Positions 5,486 to 5,945 of a DNA stretch of 5,945 nucleotides are shown in pieces. A program made the translations under genes and the position numbers. Source of the DNA: Clostridia bacterium. GTDB taxonomy: Bacteria > Bacillota > Clostridia > TANB77 > CAG-508. The stretch is taken from the NCBI GenBank assembly GCA_900753165.1, contig CAADYC010000045.1, positions 1 to 5,945 of the forward strand, given 5' to 3'. The notes below the pieces were generated by a model that did no database searches, had not been told where the DNA came from, and worked only from the letters and a program-made list of their open reading frames with translations. Position 1 is the stretch's first letter, and every line of letters begins with the position of its first letter.

Positions 5486-5759
5486 AGATGTTGCGATGGG
5501 AATAGCATTCGGCAAAATTAGCAAAACAGTTGATGGAGGAAAAACTTCTGAAATATATATTACAAAAGATGGTGGAAATAGTTTTAATAAATTAGAAATT
5601 ATAAATAGTGATATTTATGATTGTTATAGTTTGCCAACATTTGAAAATGGAATATTAAGTATAAAAATAACACAAGGTTCAGATGGAGACTATAACGGTG
5701 GAGATTATAAAGTCTATTATTCAAAAGACAATGGTAATAGTTGGAGCTTGGAAAAATGA
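5472..5759 (+). pseudogene. C-terminal fragment of an Asp-box (BNR) repeat protein
   Basis: A 95-residue frame with the beta-propeller Asp-box pattern S/T-x-D-x-G-x-x-W/F: TKDGGNSF at 31-38 and SKDNGNSW at 84-91, with a weaker TVDGG at 19-23. Asp-boxes occur in sialidases and many secreted propeller proteins. Full proteins are several times longer and exported, yet here there is no signal peptide, no membrane segment and no complete propeller. A TAA stop directly precedes the ATG in frame, and no ribosome binding site is visible before 5472 or the next ATG at 5496. The best reading is the 3' end of a larger gene whose front has been deleted, fused to the stub before it. The C-terminus looks natural, ending just after the last Asp-box. 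Residual translation by coupling with the stub, whose stop overlaps the start, is possible. Confidence 0.6.
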
Positions 5760-5808
5760 TTAATACAAATATATAATTTGGATAATGTAAATAAAAATAA
5801 CAAGTTGC

Positions 5809-5834
5809 AGGAGGAAAATATTCCTCCTTTTTTT
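5809..5834 (+). terminator. Rho-independent terminator
   Basis: AGGAGGAA (5809-5816) pairs perfectly with TTCCTCCT (5821-5828) around an AATA loop, followed at once by a T-run to 5834. The 8-bp stem with four G-C pairs plus the U-tract is a clear intrinsic terminator. It closes the transcript that includes the PAP2 gene and the downstream fragments. It is the only convincing terminator in the window. Confidence 0.92.
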
Positions 5835-5841
5835 AATAAAT

Positions 5842-5870
5842 TTTAAAAAAAGTGTTACTTTTTCTATAAT
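5842..5870 (+). promoter_or_regulatory. candidate promoter of the next transcription unit
   Basis: A perfect TATAAT at 5865-5870 has TTTAAA (4 of 6 matches to the -35 box) 17 bp upstream at 5842-5847. It lies just after the terminator and before a ribosome-binding-site-like AAGGAG at 5910-5915, a sensible order for a new gene starting at the window's right edge. AT-rich background makes chance matches common. Confidence 0.4.
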
Positions 5871-5888
5871 TTTATCAATATATAAATG

Positions 5889-5927
5889 TAAGATATCTTA
5901 AAATATAAAAAGGAGTTTAGATCTAAA
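5889..5927. repeat. two 12-bp perfect palindromes near the right edge
   Basis: TAAGATATCTTA (5889-5900) and TTTAGATCTAAA (5916-5927) are each perfect palindromes with centres 27 bp apart. They bracket the AAGGAG at 5910-5915. If the upstream promoter candidate is real, both fall in the untranslated leader, where a dimeric repressor could bind. Confidence 0.45.
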
Positions 5928-5945
5928 TTGAATAGTTGTAAAGAA
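5928..5945 (+). CDS. possible start of a gene running off the right edge
   Basis: A TTG at 5928, 12 bases after AAGGAG, opens a frame (TTG-AAT-AGT-TGT-AAA-GAA) to the window end without a stop. No ATG lies at a better distance. Six codons cannot identify a product, and the true start may lie outside the window. Confidence 0.2.

Noticed and set aside
63..5759. Integron-type gene cassette array
   Set aside because: The row of unrelated small genes suggested it, but I found no integrase and no recurring attC-like repeat between genes; the intergenic sequences differ from one another.
63..5759. Mycoplasma-type genetic code (UGA as Trp)
   Set aside because: Trp codons are TGG throughout the intact genes, and TGA occurs only as a stop at frame ends.

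Overview
The window looks like a chromosomal accessory stretch from a very AT-rich, low-GC Gram-positive bacterium (Clostridia- or Bacilli-like). The grounds are about 25% GC by eye, near-consensus AGGAGG-type ribosome binding sites before almost every gene, and A/T-ending codons with heavy use of ATA and AGA. UGA acts as a stop (for example 5757-5759) and Trp is always TGG, so this is not a code-4 mollicute. Everything I can support as coding is on the + strand. I see no mobile-element gene, CRISPR array, rRNA or tRNA.

Layout. 1-62: the tail of an upstream gene, then a ribosome binding site. 63-1098: a YgjV-family membrane protein overlapping a histidine phosphatase. 1099-1284: a gene-free, relatively GC-rich spacer with three consecutive inverted repeats and a weak promoter candidate. 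1285-1467: a 60-residue stump of a radical SAM enzyme that keeps only the Fe-S cluster loop. 1485-1518: a tandem 17/16-bp repeat. 1551-2540: an intact APH/homoserine-kinase-like phosphotransferase. 2541-2660: decayed spacer. 2661-3239: a HAD 5'(3')-deoxyribonucleotidase-like protein. 3251-3310: a 19-codon stub. 3344-3757: a nucleoside 2-deoxyribosyltransferase-like protein. 3778-4383: a TsaC/YrdC threonylcarbamoyl-AMP synthase. 4455-5096: a PAP2 lipid phosphatase. 5098-5388: a small membrane protein one base downstream. 5390-5485: a truncated, possibly GNAT N-terminus. 5472-5759: an orphan C-terminal Asp-box (BNR) fragment. 5809-5834: a strong intrinsic terminator. 5835-5945: the probable start of the next transcription unit, with two 12-bp palindromes.

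Functionally this is a string of mostly stand-alone small enzymes (phosphatases, a kinase-fold phosphotransferase, nucleotide enzymes) rather than one recognisable pathway. The clearest functional pairing is the deoxyribonucleotidase with the deoxyribosyltransferase-like protein, which could meet in deoxynucleoside salvage, although the latter appears to lack the usual catalytic Glu. The other striking theme is decay: several gene 5' ends keep a ribosome binding site and start codon but lose the rest, and one 3' end has lost its front. I do not see a convincing new defence or mobile system. The most unusual items are the stub pattern, the palindrome cluster at 1197-1242 and the substituted active site of the deoxyribosyltransferase-like protein.
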